Shown here: in pieces, positions 1 through 8,951 of the stretch
Numbering within the stretch: position 1 is the stretch's first letter
How the letters are laid out: each line of letters starts with the position of its first letter
From: Candidatus Vesicomyosocius okutanii
GTDB taxonomy: Bacteria > Pseudomonadota > Gammaproteobacteria > PS1 > Pseudothioglobaceae
Direction: 5' to 3'
DNA: 64,000 bases
Assembly: GCF_000010405.1 (NCBI RefSeq)
Contig: NC_009465.1
Location: 496,001 to 560,000 of the forward strand
Notes under the pieces: model-generated
Told to the model about the DNA's origin: nothing
Databases searched by the model: none
Seen by the model: the letters and a program-made list of their open reading frames with translations, nothing else
Made by a program: the position numbers and the translations under genes

Positions 1-91
1 TAATTTTAATGCAAAATATACTATGTCTATTCAAATATATTTATAATCATTTGTACTATTATTTTAATGGTGTTATTTCTTTAAATGGCTA

Positions 92-1972
92 TTAAGGCTG
101 AAATTTAGAAGTCATAGGGTAGCGACGTTCTTTACCAAAGGCATTTGGACTGATTTTAGGTCCTGGTGCACTTTGTCTTCGTTTGTATTCATTGTTAAGT
201 ACCATTTGTGTAATATATTTAACGGTTTGTTCGTTAAATCCTTGTTTAATGATATGTTTAACTGAATATTTTTGTTCTATAAATAGTGTTAATATTGCAT
301 CCAATTCATTATAAGAGGGTAAGGAATCTTGATCAGCTTGATTAGGTGCGAGTTCAGCAGATGGTTTTCTATCGATAACGCGTTCCGGAATGATGGTTGA
401 TATGGTGTTTCTATATTTAGCTAATTGGTAAACTAAAGTCTTGTTAACATCCTTAAGAGGAGCGAAACCACCTGACATATCACCATATAGAGTGGTGTAG
501 CCAACTGCTATTTCAGATTTATTACTTGTGGTAAGTACGATTTTTCCTAATTTATTAGAGATTGCCATGAGCAGTGTACCCCGTATACGTGCTTGTATAT
601 TTTCTTCAGTAGTATCAGTTTCCATACCGATAAATAGAGTATTGAGTTGTGTGTTAAAACTGTCTACTATGATATGAATGTTGATTTCATGATAGTCAAC
701 ATTCATTGTTGTAGCCTGAATTTTAGCATCTTCAAGACTTATGTTTGAAGTATACTTATAAGGCATCATAATGGCTTTAATGTGCTCAGTGCCTATAGCA
801 TCAGCAGCAATAGCAAGGGTAAGTGCAGAATCAATACCACCAGATAAGCCAATTACTACGCCATTAAAAACATCATTTTTTTCAATGTAATCTTTGGTAG
901 CAAGTACCAAGGCATCATAAATAGTTTTCTCAATAGGATCAGTGTCAAATAATGTAATAGGGGAGGTAAAACTAACGCTTTGAACTGCTTCTTTAAATAA
1001 GGGTAATTGCAAAGTGATATTGGCATTTGAATTCATTGCAAAAGATGCGCCATCAAATACTAATTCATCTTGTGCACCAACCATATTAACGTAAATAAAA
1101 TTAGTTTTAGTTTCTAAGACACGTTGTTTAATTTGTTCAATGCGTTGTGAGTGTTTGCCAATCTGGAATGGAGAAGCATTAATGCTAATTATGATTTGCA
1201 CACCTTTATTAGCTGAGATAGAAATGATATCTGATGTCCAAGCATCTTCACATATAACTAGGCTAATTTTTTTTCCTTGACATTCAAAAATAAAAGGCTC
1301 ATTACCTGATTCAAAATAACGTTTTTCATCAAATACACCATAATTTGGTAGATTCTGTTTATGATAAAAATACACTTGCGAATTTTGAATAAGATAGGCA
1401 CTGTTGTATAAAATATCGTCTTTTTTGTATGGCGCTCCAAATATAATAGAAATATTATTAGAGATGGTTTGATTAATTAAAGTTACTTTATCTTGGACTT
1501 GTTGAACAAACCCTTCATGTAGCAGTAAATCTTCAGGAGGGTAGCCAATCAGCGATAATTCTGGAAAAACTAATAAATCACAACCTCGAATATATGCTTC
1601 TTGGGTTAATTTAATAATTTTTTGAGTGTTTCCATTTAAATCACCAACAATAGGATTAATTTGCGCAATGTCAATTTTGATAGATTTTGAGTTATTTGCA
1701 AGTTTTTCTAGTTGATTTTGCAAAAATATGGACTTTGGTTTACTATCAGTAAATTTTGCATGTTCAAGTTTAGTATGGGTGACGACTTTTGCAGGGTTAA
1801 TGTTTAAAATATTAGCAAATAACTGATCGTTGGTTTCAGAAAGGGTAGCTTTTCCTGATTTATATTTACTTAAATTAGATTGATTAATTGAATATTTTTG
1901 TGAGATGTTATAGTCTGAAAGACCAGTTTTTTTGAGTACTTTATTCAAGTAATATTTAGCCCTATTTGTCAT
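92..1972 (-). CDS. nadE: Glutamine-dependent NAD+ synthetase with an N-terminal helix-turn-helix domain
   Basis: Makes NAD+ from deamido-NAD+, ATP and ammonia released from glutamine. The glutaminase (nitrilase-fold) domain begins near residue 99; its likely triad is Glu138 (FPELS), Lys205 (YHKQN) and Cys241 (ICEDAW). The ATP-pyrophosphatase domain carries SGGIDS at about residues 377-382. The protein has 626 residues, whereas NadE of this type is usually about 540. The extra length is at the N terminus: residues 1-75 read as a Cro/C1-like helix-turn-helix (NISQKYSINQSNLSKYKSG), followed by a linker of about 20 residues. No ATG lies near the expected native start and only a TTG (in IFLQNQ) is available, so the long ORF is taken as one protein. 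NadE function is secure; a DNA-binding role for the extra domain is inference. Confidence 0.93.
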   Translation of the reverse strand: MTNRAKYYLNKVLKKTGLSDYNISQKYSINQSNLSKYKSGKATLSETNDQLFANILNINPAKVVTHTKLEHAKFTDSKPKSIFLQNQLEKLANNSKSIKIDIAQINPIVGDLNGNTQKIIKLTQEAYIRGCDLLVFPELSLIGYPPEDLLLHEGFVQQVQDKVTLINQTISNNISIIFGAPYKKDDILYNSAYLIQNSQVYFYHKQNLPNYGVFDEKRYFESGNEPFIFECQGKKISLVICEDAWTSDIISISANKGVQIIISINASPFQIGKHSQRIEQIKQRVLETKTNFIYVNMVGAQDELVFDGASFAMNSNANITLQLPLFKEAVQSVSFTSPITLFDTDPIEKTIYDALVLATKDYIEKNDVFNGVVIGLSGGIDSALTLAIAADAIGTEHIKAIMMPYKYTSNISLEDAKIQATTMNVDYHEINIHIIVDSFNTQLNTLFIGMETDTTEENIQARIRGTLLMAISNKLGKIVLTTSNKSEIAVGYTTLYGDMSGGFAPLKDVNKTLVYQLAKYRNTISTIIPERVIDRKPSAELAPNQADQDSLPSYNELDAILTLFIEQKYSVKHIIKQGFNEQTVKYITQMVLNNEYKRRQSAPGPKISPNAFGKERRYPMTSKFQP

Positions 1973-2451
1973 TATTTATGTCTTAATTTTAAATATAATT
2001 TAACACCTATTATAGTTAATTTTTACCATCCTTATTTGGCAATTAAATTAGTTAAAATATACTAAATATATTATATAAATTATTGATTTATAATTATTTT
2101 TTAAATTTTAAAAAGCAAAGAACAATTAATAGTATTATGCTATAATTTTAATTTTATGCAATAAGCATTAATCAATTCTAGTAATAAAAAATATACAAAA
2201 ATTTGATAAAAATTAAGACGCAATAGTATGTTAAAAAATTTTGCTAAATAGCAAGAAGTTTTATTTTAAGAAAAACCTTAACATAATAATAATTTAGACA
2301 TGTTTAATCCTAAAAAAGGGCTAAGTTTAAACCAAAGTCAGAATCTTGAAACAAATATAAAGATAAAAGTACCTCTGATGAAAATTTTAAATAGAATACA
2401 AAAAAGTAGATTTAAAATATCATTTTTAAATGTATATAAATTTGTTTCAAA
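1973..2451. other. 479-bp AT-rich intergenic region between divergent nadE and hemH
   Basis: Very AT-rich. It should contain the promoters of both flanking genes, but I cannot pick a convincing -35/-10 pair. A perfect short inverted repeat (TTGCTA, 2 bases, TAGCAA) lies at 2241-2254. A 51-codon ORF that reaches hemH is listed separately. No RNA gene is recognisable. Confidence 0.5.
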
Positions 2452-2455
2452 ATGA
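2300..2455 (+). CDS. Possible 51-residue ORF overlapping the hemH start
   Basis: ATG at 2300 opens a 51-codon frame beginning MFNPKKGLSLNQSQNLE. It ends in a TGA that overlaps the hemH start as ATGA, an arrangement typical of translational coupling. No Shine-Dalgarno sequence precedes the ATG and I recognise no homologue. It could be a short leader, a relic of a lost gene, or chance in AT-rich DNA. Confidence 0.25.
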   Translation: MFNPKKGLSLNQSQNLETNIKIKVPLMKILNRIQKSRFKISFLNVYKFVSK

Positions 2456-3435
2456 AAATAGGTATTTTACTAACCAATATTGGTACACCTGATGCCCCTA
2501 CAAAAGCATCTTTAAAGCGATATTTATCTGAATTCTTATCAGATTCTAGAGTGGTTAGCTTTCCTATTAAATTTAAATTCATATGGTGGCTGGTGTTAAA
2601 TGTTGTTATTCTTAATACAAGACCTAAAAAATCAGCAAAAAATTATGCCAAAATTTGGGATAGGATTGGTATTGGTTCTCCATTATTAAGCATTACTAAG
2701 TTACAATTACAAGGCGTTAAAAAAACTTTGCTTGAGCGACATGAAAATTTAGTATTTGAAATGGGTATGCGTTATGGAAATCCTTCTATTTCATCAGTGT
2801 TGAATAAGTTACTTAATCAAGATTGTGAAAAAATTATTGTTTTACCGCTTTATCCTCAGTACTCGAACACAACAACACTCTCAACATTAGATGTTATTAA
2901 TCAAGTACTAAATGACTCTTGGACTAAAAAACCAGAAATAATCTTTATTGAGTATTATTGTTACAATGATGATTATATTCAATCCCTTGCTAATACGGTA
3001 TTAGAACATCAAATTAAACATGGAAAGCCGAATAAATTGATAATTTCATTTCACGGGATCCCTCAACGATATATTGATAGTGGTGATATATATTACGACC
3101 ATTGTGTTGATACAGCTAAATTACTTGCTAAAAAGCTAGATTTGAATAAGAGCGATTATTTGTTTAGCTTTCAGTCTATTTTTGGTCGAGAACCTTGGAC
3201 TAAGCCACAAACCAAAGAAAGATTAGAAACATTAGCTTGTGATGGCGTTGAGCATATTCAAATAATTTGTCCAGGATTTTCATCTGATTGCTTAGAGACT
3301 TTAGAAGAAATTGAGTGTGAAAATAGAAATTATTTTATTCAATCTGGTGGTCTCAAATTTAGTTACATTCCTGCATTAAACTATAGGGATGATCATATTA
3401 AGATGCTTTCTAATTTGATTTCTAATTATTTATAG
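2452..3435 (+). CDS. hemH: Ferrochelatase
   Basis: Inserts Fe2+ into protoporphyrin IX in the last step of haem synthesis. The 327-residue length is normal for the family. The N terminus (GILLTNIGTPDAPT) is the standard ferrochelatase opening, the metal-binding histidine lies in SFHGIPQRY near residue 200, and the acidic site is in CLETLEEI near residue 280. The start overlaps the stop of a small upstream ORF and has no clear ribosome-binding site. Haem supply fits the multihaem cytochrome encoded at 47.5 kb. Confidence 0.95.
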   Translation: MKIGILLTNIGTPDAPTKASLKRYLSEFLSDSRVVSFPIKFKFIWWLVLNVVILNTRPKKSAKNYAKIWDRIGIGSPLLSITKLQLQGVKKTLLERHENLVFEMGMRYGNPSISSVLNKLLNQDCEKIIVLPLYPQYSNTTTLSTLDVINQVLNDSWTKKPEIIFIEYYCYNDDYIQSLANTVLEHQIKHGKPNKLIISFHGIPQRYIDSGDIYYDHCVDTAKLLAKKLDLNKSDYLFSFQSIFGREPWTKPQTKERLETLACDGVEHIQIICPGFSSDCLETLEEIECENRNYFIQSGGLKFSYIPALNYRDDHIKMLSNLISNYL

Positions 3436-3446
3436 TATGTTAAATT

Positions 3447-3509
3447 ATTTTTATCTATAAATAAATTGTAAAATACGCTATTTTTATCTATAAATATATC
3501 GTATTTTAC
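3447..3509 (+). promoter_or_regulatory. Direct and inverted repeats upstream of nrdA
   Basis: Two identical 17-bp copies of ATTTTTATCTATAAATA lie at 3447-3463 and 3480-3496, with starts 33 bp apart. Interleaved with them is a perfect 10-bp inverted repeat, GTAAAATACG (3468-3477) and CGTATTTTAC (3500-3509). They fill most of the gap between hemH and nrdA. Paired boxes about three helical turns apart recall NrdR operators, but the sequence does not closely match the NrdR box as I know it. An operator for the nrd operon is therefore inference. Confidence 0.45.
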
Positions 3510-3542
3510 GAGCATTATTATGTAGTCCTACTAGGAGTATCA

Positions 3543-5819
3543 ATGAATCAAGATATTAAAGTCACTAAGCGTAATGGACAACAAGAGTCTATTGATATGG
3601 AAAAAATTCATCGCGTTGTACATTGGGCTTCACAAGACTTAAAAAGTGTTAGTGTTAGCCAAGTTGAAATCAATGCACAGTTAGCATTTTTTGATGGTAT
3701 TAAGACGGAAGATATTCATGAAACAATTATTAAATCAGCAGCAGATTTAATTTCAACAGACATACCAGATTATCAATATTTAGCGGCACGTTTATCCATT
3801 TTTCATTTACGTAAAAAAGCGTTTAAATCCTTTACCCCGCCACCATTTTTTGAGCACATTAAAAAAATCACAGATTTAGGTATTTATGACAAAGATATTC
3901 TTAATAAATATCTCAAAGAGGAAATTGAAATATTAGGTTCTTATATTGATCATTGGCGTGATATGAATTTTTCCTATGTAGCTGTTAAACAACTGGAAGG
4001 CAAATACTTAGTTCAAAATCGTGTTACTGGCGAAATTTATGAATCTCCACAATTTCTTTATATGTTAGTGGGTATGTGCTTATTTCAAGAATATGAAGTG
4101 AGTAAACGCATGAATACTGTGAAGCGCTTCTATGATGCAGTAAGTTTGTTTAAAATCTCCCTTCCTACACCTATTATGGCTGGGGTTAGAACACCTACAC
4201 GCCAATTTTCGTCTTGTGTATTAATTGAAACAGATGATGATTTAGATTCTATTAGTGCCACTGCTGGGGTTATTGTTAAATATATATCTCAGCGTGCTGG
4301 GATCGGCATTAATGGTGGTAAAATTCGTGCAATTGGTAGCCCTATTCGCGGGGGTGAGGCAACACATACAGGTTGTATTCCTTTTTATAAACATTTCCAT
4401 ACCGCTGTTAAATCTTGCTCACAGGGTGGCGTGCGGGGGGGTGCAGCTACTTTATTTTACCCTTTGTGGCATTTAGAAGTTGAAAATTTATTAGTTCTTA
4501 AAAACAACACAGGAACGGACGAAAATCGTATTCGTCATTTGGACTATGGAGTGCAGTTTAACGGCTTAATGTATCAACGTTTTTTAAAAGATGGCGATAT
4601 TACTTTATTTTCACCACATGATACCCCTGATTTGTACAATGCTTTTTTTGCTGATCAAGAAGAATTTAAACGTTTGTATCATAAATATGAACAAAATACT
4701 TTAATTAGAAAACACACTATTAAAGCCAGAGAATTATTTTCTAAGTTTATACAAGAACGTGCTAATACAGGCCGTATTTATTTACAAAATGTTGATCACT
4801 GCAATACCCATAGTGCATTTAATGCCAAACAAGCACCTATTAAACAATCCAACCTTTGTATGGAAATTACTCTACCAACTAAACCCTTATATTCAATTCA
4901 AGATGAACAAGGCGAGATAGCGCTTTGTACATTATCAGCAGTTAACCTTGGTGCATTAGATTCTTTAAATGAGTTAGAAACGTTAACTGATATCATTGTA
5001 CGCTCATTGGATTGTTTACTTGATTATCAAGATTACCCAATTAAAGCAGCTGAACTTGCTAGTAAAAATCGTCGAACACTCGGTATTGGCGTAACTAATC
5101 TTGCTTATTATTTAGCCAAAAATGGTGCAAAATATTCTGATGGATCAGGTAATCAACTCATTCATACAACCTTTGAGGCATTACAGTATTATTCATTAAA
5201 GGCTTCAAATACGTTAGCAAAAGAATTAGGTGCTTGTCCATTATTTTTTCAAACCCAATATTCACAAGGTATTATGCCTATTGATTCTTATAAAAAAGAT
5301 ATTGATGCGTTTTGTGATTTCAAATTAAAATTTGATTGGGATACACTACGTCAGGATATTACATCTAAAGGTCTTAGAAACTCAACCTTAACAGCACTTA
5401 TGCCATGTGAAAGCTCGTCACAAATCTCTAATTCAACTAATGGGATTGAACCACCTAGAGGGTTTGTATCTATTAAACAGTCTAAAGATGGTATCTTAAA
5501 GCAAATAGTACCTGATTATGAATTATTAAAAAACCAGTATGAGCTACTCTGGGATATTAAAGATAATGAAGGTTATCTACAACTTTGTGGGATTATGCAA
5601 AAATTTGTAGATCAGTCTATTTCTACTAACACACATTACGACCCTTCACAGTTTGAGGGTAATAAAGTGCCAATTAAATTGTTTTTAATGGATTTGTTGA
5701 AAGCATATAAATATGGCATTAAAACGCTTTATTATCATACAACTCGTGATGGTGGCAGCAATGATATGTCAGAAAAAGAAGATGATAACAACTGTACAAA
5801 CGGTATTTGTAAACTATAA
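3543..5819 (+). CDS. nrdA: Ribonucleoside-diphosphate reductase class Ia, alpha subunit
   Basis: Large catalytic subunit that reduces ribonucleoside diphosphates to deoxy forms. It has 758 residues (E. coli has 761), with an N-terminal ATP-cone allosteric domain. Active-site residues are present: the cysteine in RQFSSCVLIE, the thiyl-radical cysteine and its Asn/Glu partners in SNLCMEI, the cysteine in ALCTLSAVN, the radical-transfer tyrosine pair in KTLYYHTTRDGG, and the C-terminal redox pair in CTNGICKL. An AGGAG ribosome-binding site lies about 6 bases before the ATG. First gene of nrdA-nrdB-ferredoxin; nrdB follows after 15 bases. Confidence 0.98.
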   Translation: MNQDIKVTKRNGQQESIDMEKIHRVVHWASQDLKSVSVSQVEINAQLAFFDGIKTEDIHETIIKSAADLISTDIPDYQYLAARLSIFHLRKKAFKSFTPPPFFEHIKKITDLGIYDKDILNKYLKEEIEILGSYIDHWRDMNFSYVAVKQLEGKYLVQNRVTGEIYESPQFLYMLVGMCLFQEYEVSKRMNTVKRFYDAVSLFKISLPTPIMAGVRTPTRQFSSCVLIETDDDLDSISATAGVIVKYISQRAGIGINGGKIRAIGSPIRGGEATHTGCIPFYKHFHTAVKSCSQGGVRGGAATLFYPLWHLEVENLLVLKNNTGTDENRIRHLDYGVQFNGLMYQRFLKDGDITLFSPHDTPDLYNAFFADQEEFKRLYHKYEQNTLIRKHTIKARELFSKFIQERANTGRIYLQNVDHCNTHSAFNAKQAPIKQSNLCMEITLPTKPLYSIQDEQGEIALCTLSAVNLGALDSLNELETLTDIIVRSLDCLLDYQDYPIKAAELASKNRRTLGIGVTNLAYYLAKNGAKYSDGSGNQLIHTTFEALQYYSLKASNTLAKELGACPLFFQTQYSQGIMPIDSYKKDIDAFCDFKLKFDWDTLRQDITSKGLRNSTLTALMPCESSSQISNSTNGIEPPRGFVSIKQSKDGILKQIVPDYELLKNQYELLWDIKDNEGYLQLCGIMQKFVDQSISTNTHYDPSQFEGNKVPIKLFLMDLLKAYKYGIKTLYYHTTRDGGSNDMSEKEDDNNCTNGICKL

Positions 5820-5834
5820 AAGGAGCTTTTTAGT

Positions 5835-6971
5835 ATGTCATATAGTATTTTTACCAAAACAATAAGCAATATACTAATTGAACCAATGTTTTTTGGCAAT
5901 ACAGTTAATGTAGCACGTTTTGATAAGCAAAAATTTGAAATATTTGAAAAGCTCACTGAAAAACAGCTTTCTTTTTTTTGGCGTCCAGAAGAGATTGATG
6001 TTTCTAAAGATAAGATAGATTTTGCTAAATTACTACCCAATGAAAAACATATTTTTATTTCTAATCTTCAATACCAAATCTTGCTAGATTCAGTACAAAG
6101 TCGCTCTCCTAATATTGCTTTTTTGCCGATTGTATCATTGCCAGAGTTAGAAAATTGGATTGAAACTTGGTCATTTTCTGAAACTATTCATTCACGCTCT
6201 TATACACATATTATTCGTGCTATTGTTAATGAACCAGGCATAGTATTCGATGATATTATGAAAATAGATGAAATTATTCAGCGCGCTGAAAGTGTGTCTA
6301 AACACTATAATGAGTTAATTAAATGTACTCAGGCTTATTTATTACACGGTATAGGTAAGTTTAAAGTTCAAGATAAAGAGATATTAATTGACTTGTATTG
6401 TTTAAAAAAACAACTTTATCTTACTATTATGTCAGTTAATATTCTTGAGGCGGTGCAATTTTATGTTAGTTTTGCTTGCTCTTTTGCCTTCGCCGAAAGA
6501 AAGGTTATGGAGGGTAATGCTAAAATTATTAGAATGATTGCTCGTGATGAGGCTCTCCATTTAACAGGTACTCAACATATACTGAATTTGATGAGTGACG
6601 GCAAGGATGATCCTGATATGAAAAAAATAGCAAAAGAGTGTGAAAAAGAAGTAATTACCATGTTCAAAGAAGCTTGTGAACAAGAAAAAGATTGGGCAGA
6701 ATACTTATTCCGTGATGGTTCTATGATCGGTTTAAATGCAAAGATGCTAAAACAATATTTAGAATATATTACCAACGTACGTATGAAGGCTCTAAATTTA
6801 AGTCCTGTATTTGATGAATGTATTAATCCTTTACCTTGGATTAACCATTGGTTAGATTCTGATAACGTTCAAGTTGCACCCCAAGAAACTGAAATTACAT
6901 CTTATTTAGTCAGCGCTATTGATAATACTTTAGATAAACAAGACTTTGATTTTAATAGCTTTAAATTATAG
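5835..6971 (+). CDS. nrdB: Ribonucleoside-diphosphate reductase class Ia, beta subunit
   Basis: Small subunit holding the diiron-tyrosyl radical that starts catalysis in NrdA. It has 378 residues (E. coli 376). Iron ligands and the radical tyrosine are visible in [12 protein letters not shown] (Glu, His, Tyr in the E115/H118/Y122 pattern), the Asp in [10 protein letters not shown], and Glu/His in [14 protein letters not shown] strong AGGAG site precedes the start. The class Ia enzyme is oxygen-dependent, which implies an aerobic or microaerobic cell. Confidence 0.98.
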   Translation: MSYSIFTKTISNILIEPMFFGNTVNVARFDKQKFEIFEKLTEKQLSFFWRPEEIDVSKDKIDFAKLLPNEKHIFISNLQYQILLDSVQSRSPNIAFLPIVSLPELENWIETWSFSETIHSRSYTHIIRAIVNEPGIVFDDIMKIDEIIQRAESVSKHYNELIKCTQAYLLHGIGKFKVQDKEILIDLYCLKKQLYLTIMSVNILEAVQFYVSFACSFAFAERKVMEGNAKIIRMIARDEALHLTGTQHILNLMSDGKDDPDMKKIAKECEKEVITMFKEACEQEKDWAEYLFRDGSMIGLNAKMLKQYLEYITNVRMKALNLSPVFDECINPLPWINHWLDSDNVQVAPQETEITSYLVSAIDNTLDKQDFDFNSFKL

Positions 6972-6979
6972 CTGATTAA

Positions 6980-7243
6980 ATGTTTAGGATAGAAATTGAT
7001 AACATCAATGGTAAAACCAAATCATTATATGCTTATGGAGATCACTCCATTCTTATTGAACTTGAACAGCAGAATATACTCATTAATCATTCTTGTCGTC
7101 AAGGACATTGTGGTAGCTGTATATTGCAACTATTATCTGGTGACGTCATCCATCAGGATTCTATAATACACTTATCACAAGGGGAAATTTTAGCTTGTAG
7201 AGCAACACCTGTTACGGATATCAAAATTGCTTCAAGAAATTGA
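6980..7243 (+). CDS. yfaE: Plant-type [2Fe-2S] ferredoxin, YfaE-like
   Basis: An 87-residue ferredoxin with the plant-type cluster motif CRQGHCGSC plus a distal cysteine in ILACRATP. In E. coli the equivalent YfaE, also next to nrdAB, supplies electrons for assembly and repair of the NrdB diiron-tyrosyl cofactor. It starts 8 bases after nrdB, so it is very probably cotranscribed and has the same role. Confidence 0.88.
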   Translation: MFRIEIDNINGKTKSLYAYGDHSILIELEQQNILINHSCRQGHCGSCILQLLSGDVIHQDSIIHLSQGEILACRATPVTDIKIASRN

Positions 7244-7286
7244 ATAAATATTATTAATGTTGTAGTATATTCATCAATTAAAAACC

Positions 7287-7313
7287 AAAATAGAGATTCT
7301 ATAAATCTATTTT
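7287..7313. terminator. Weak hairpin between convergent nrd operon and dUTPase gene
   Basis: AAAATAG (7287-7293) pairs with CTATTTT (7307-7313), extended by ATT/AAT with a two-base bulge, and A/T tracts lie on both sides. The position between convergent genes suggests a bidirectional terminator, but the stem is AT-rich and weak. Confidence 0.3.
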
Positions 7314-7428
7314 TATTGTTCCTGTGTACACATACTTATAATACTACTATCAAATAGCTTACGTCCTGCTTCTATTATATAAATAATAAGTATGATATAC
7401 TTACTTTGATTCTAATAAGTTTTATTGA

Positions 7429-8097
7429 TTATTTATTAAGTAAAAAATTATGAAGGGTGTATTCTTTCTCTAATTCTTTATACAATTGTTCTGGCATTAA
7501 ATCGGAATGTTTTTCCATTATACGAAAGGCAACAACGTTGTCTTCCTCTACGCCCCAAAGTTTAATATAAGTGCCTTTCTTATAACCATGTTTCTGTCTA
7601 AAGATATTAAGTTGATTTTTAACAAGATAGCGTTTATAGAGTTCTGATACATCCATACTCATTGTAGTTAGCGCTTTAAAAAAAAGCCCTGTTATTTCAT
7701 ATAAAGCATTTTGTGATTTATTCACATTAGCACTACTTGCTATGGCTACTAGTTTTTCTAAAATTTCTATTACAAGTTCTGGATTTACTTCCCTTTCTGG
7801 CTTTATATTTTCATAATTATGAGCAAATTGAGTATCACCAAGATGAATAGCTTCAGACATAATAAAATGCCAAATATCCACTAACTCAACTTTAAAATTA
7901 TCTAAATCATGCTCCTTTTTAATATCTTTCCAGTGTTTCCAATTAAACGAATCAATTGCCTCAGTAGCTTCCATATAAATACAACGTAACCAAGAAATAT
8001 AACGTCCGTCTTTTGTTATACCATCAGTCCACTGTACACCATTAGTGTTGTTATTTAACTGCTTTTGTAATTCAAACATTTGCTTAATTTTGCTCAT
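7429..8097 (-). CDS. dut: Dimeric-type dUTP diphosphatase (all-alpha NTP pyrophosphatase)
   Basis: Probably hydrolyses dUTP to dUMP and PPi, keeping uracil out of DNA and feeding dTMP synthesis. The 222-residue protein matches the dimeric, MazG-related dUTPase family rather than the trimeric beta enzyme: an N-terminal FELQKQLN segment, metal-binding acidic helices in EATEAIDSFNWKHWK, and VELVDIWHFIMSEAI. The family assignment rests on these motifs. Located convergently to the nrd operon. A close alternative is another MazG-like house-cleaning pyrophosphatase. Confidence 0.8.
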   Translation of the reverse strand: MSKIKQMFELQKQLNNNTNGVQWTDGITKDGRYISWLRCIYMEATEAIDSFNWKHWKDIKKEHDLDNFKVELVDIWHFIMSEAIHLGDTQFAHNYENIKPEREVNPELVIEILEKLVAIASSANVNKSQNALYEITGLFFKALTTMSMDVSELYKRYLVKNQLNIFRQKHGYKKGTYIKLWGVEEDNVVAFRIMEKHSDLMPEQLYKELEKEYTLHNFLLNK

Positions 8098-8155
8098 TGA
8101 TAAATCCTTGTAATAATATTAAAAATTATTGATGATTATAATGAAAACATTTGGT

Positions 8156-8199
8156 AAGTTAAAAATTAATTAATTGTGACTTAGGAGAGTTTTTAACTT
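8156..8199. repeat. 10-bp inverted repeat upstream of the dUTPase gene
   Basis: AAGTTAAAAA (8156-8165) and TTTTTAACTT (8190-8199) are perfect reverse complements with 24 bases between. They lie in the 272-bp gap between the dUTPase gene and rnt. The element may be a terminator for the upstream rnt operon or an operator. Nothing else recognisable lies in the gap. Confidence 0.3.
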
Positions 8200-8369
8200 C
8201 TAACTCTGATCTTGACTTGTGTAATGAATAATATTTATTACGATAGGGTTGTGTGATGATACAAGCGCAAGCATTTAAGCTTTATCAATAGAGTGCATTT
8301 AATAGTATATTGAAATAAATACAAAAGTTCAATAACGTGTAATTGTTATTCAAGGTACTTGGTTTAACT

Positions 8370-8951
8370 TTATTGTGTATTAAAAACTTTACAAAATAGT
8401 TCAGCTGTTTTTTGTGTATCGTATAGTGCAGAATGTGCACAAGTATCATCCCACTCAATATCAGCCTTACGTATGGCTTTAGCTAATACAGTTTCACCAT
8501 AGCATAAGGCTGATAAACTAACCGTATCTAGGGTTGAGAATTGATGAAAAGGGCTTTTAAGTTTACATCTGTTAGTTGCAGCACGTAAAAAGCCTAAATC
8601 AAAAAAAGCATTATGTCCCACTAAAATAGCACGAGTGCAGTCCTTTTGTTTGAGTTCTGTATATACCTTAGTATAAATTTGCTTAATGGCATCAACCTCT
8701 TTAACTGCCATTCTAAATGGATTATCAACATCAATACTATTAAACTTTATCGCACTAGGCTCTAATATACTTCCTTTAAATGGTTCAATGTGAAAATGTT
8801 GTGGTTTTTTTGGGTATAAATTATTCATTTTATCAATGCCAATTATAATGGTGCAAATTTCTAACATAGCATCAGTTTTCTCGTTAAAACCACCTGTTTC
8901 GATGTCAATAACTACCGGTAAATAACCACGAATTCTATCTTTAATTAACAT
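8370..8951 (-). CDS. rnt: Ribonuclease T
   Basis: 3'-5' exoribonuclease of the DEDDh family that trims the 3' ends of tRNAs and other small stable RNAs. The start is taken as the ATG at 8951 (MLIKDRIRGYLPVVIDIETGG); an upstream in-frame extension to 9017 would add 22 residues with no counterpart in RNase T. Exonuclease motifs are DIETGG near residue 15, the aspartate in GHNAFFDLGFL, and HSALYDTQKTAELF near the C terminus. The start overlaps the end of the upstream acetyltransferase gene by 11 bases, suggesting translational coupling. Confidence 0.9.
   Translation of the reverse strand: MLIKDRIRGYLPVVIDIETGGFNEKTDAMLEICTIIIGIDKMNNLYPKKPQHFHIEPFKGSILEPSAIKFNSIDVDNPFRMAVKEVDAIKQIYTKVYTELKQKDCTRAILVGHNAFFDLGFLRAATNRCKLKSPFHQFSTLDTVSLSALCYGETVLAKAIRKADIEWDDTCAHSALYDTQKTAELFCKVFNTQ

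Noticed and set aside
2300-2455. Remnant of an RpoN N terminus
   Set aside because: KGLSLNQSQNL recalls the sigma-54 start, but the following residues do not continue the match.
3409-3445. dif-like half site (TATAGTATGTTAAAT) after hemH
   Set aside because: The XerD-like half is close to the consensus but the XerC half does not match; chance in AT-rich DNA is likely.
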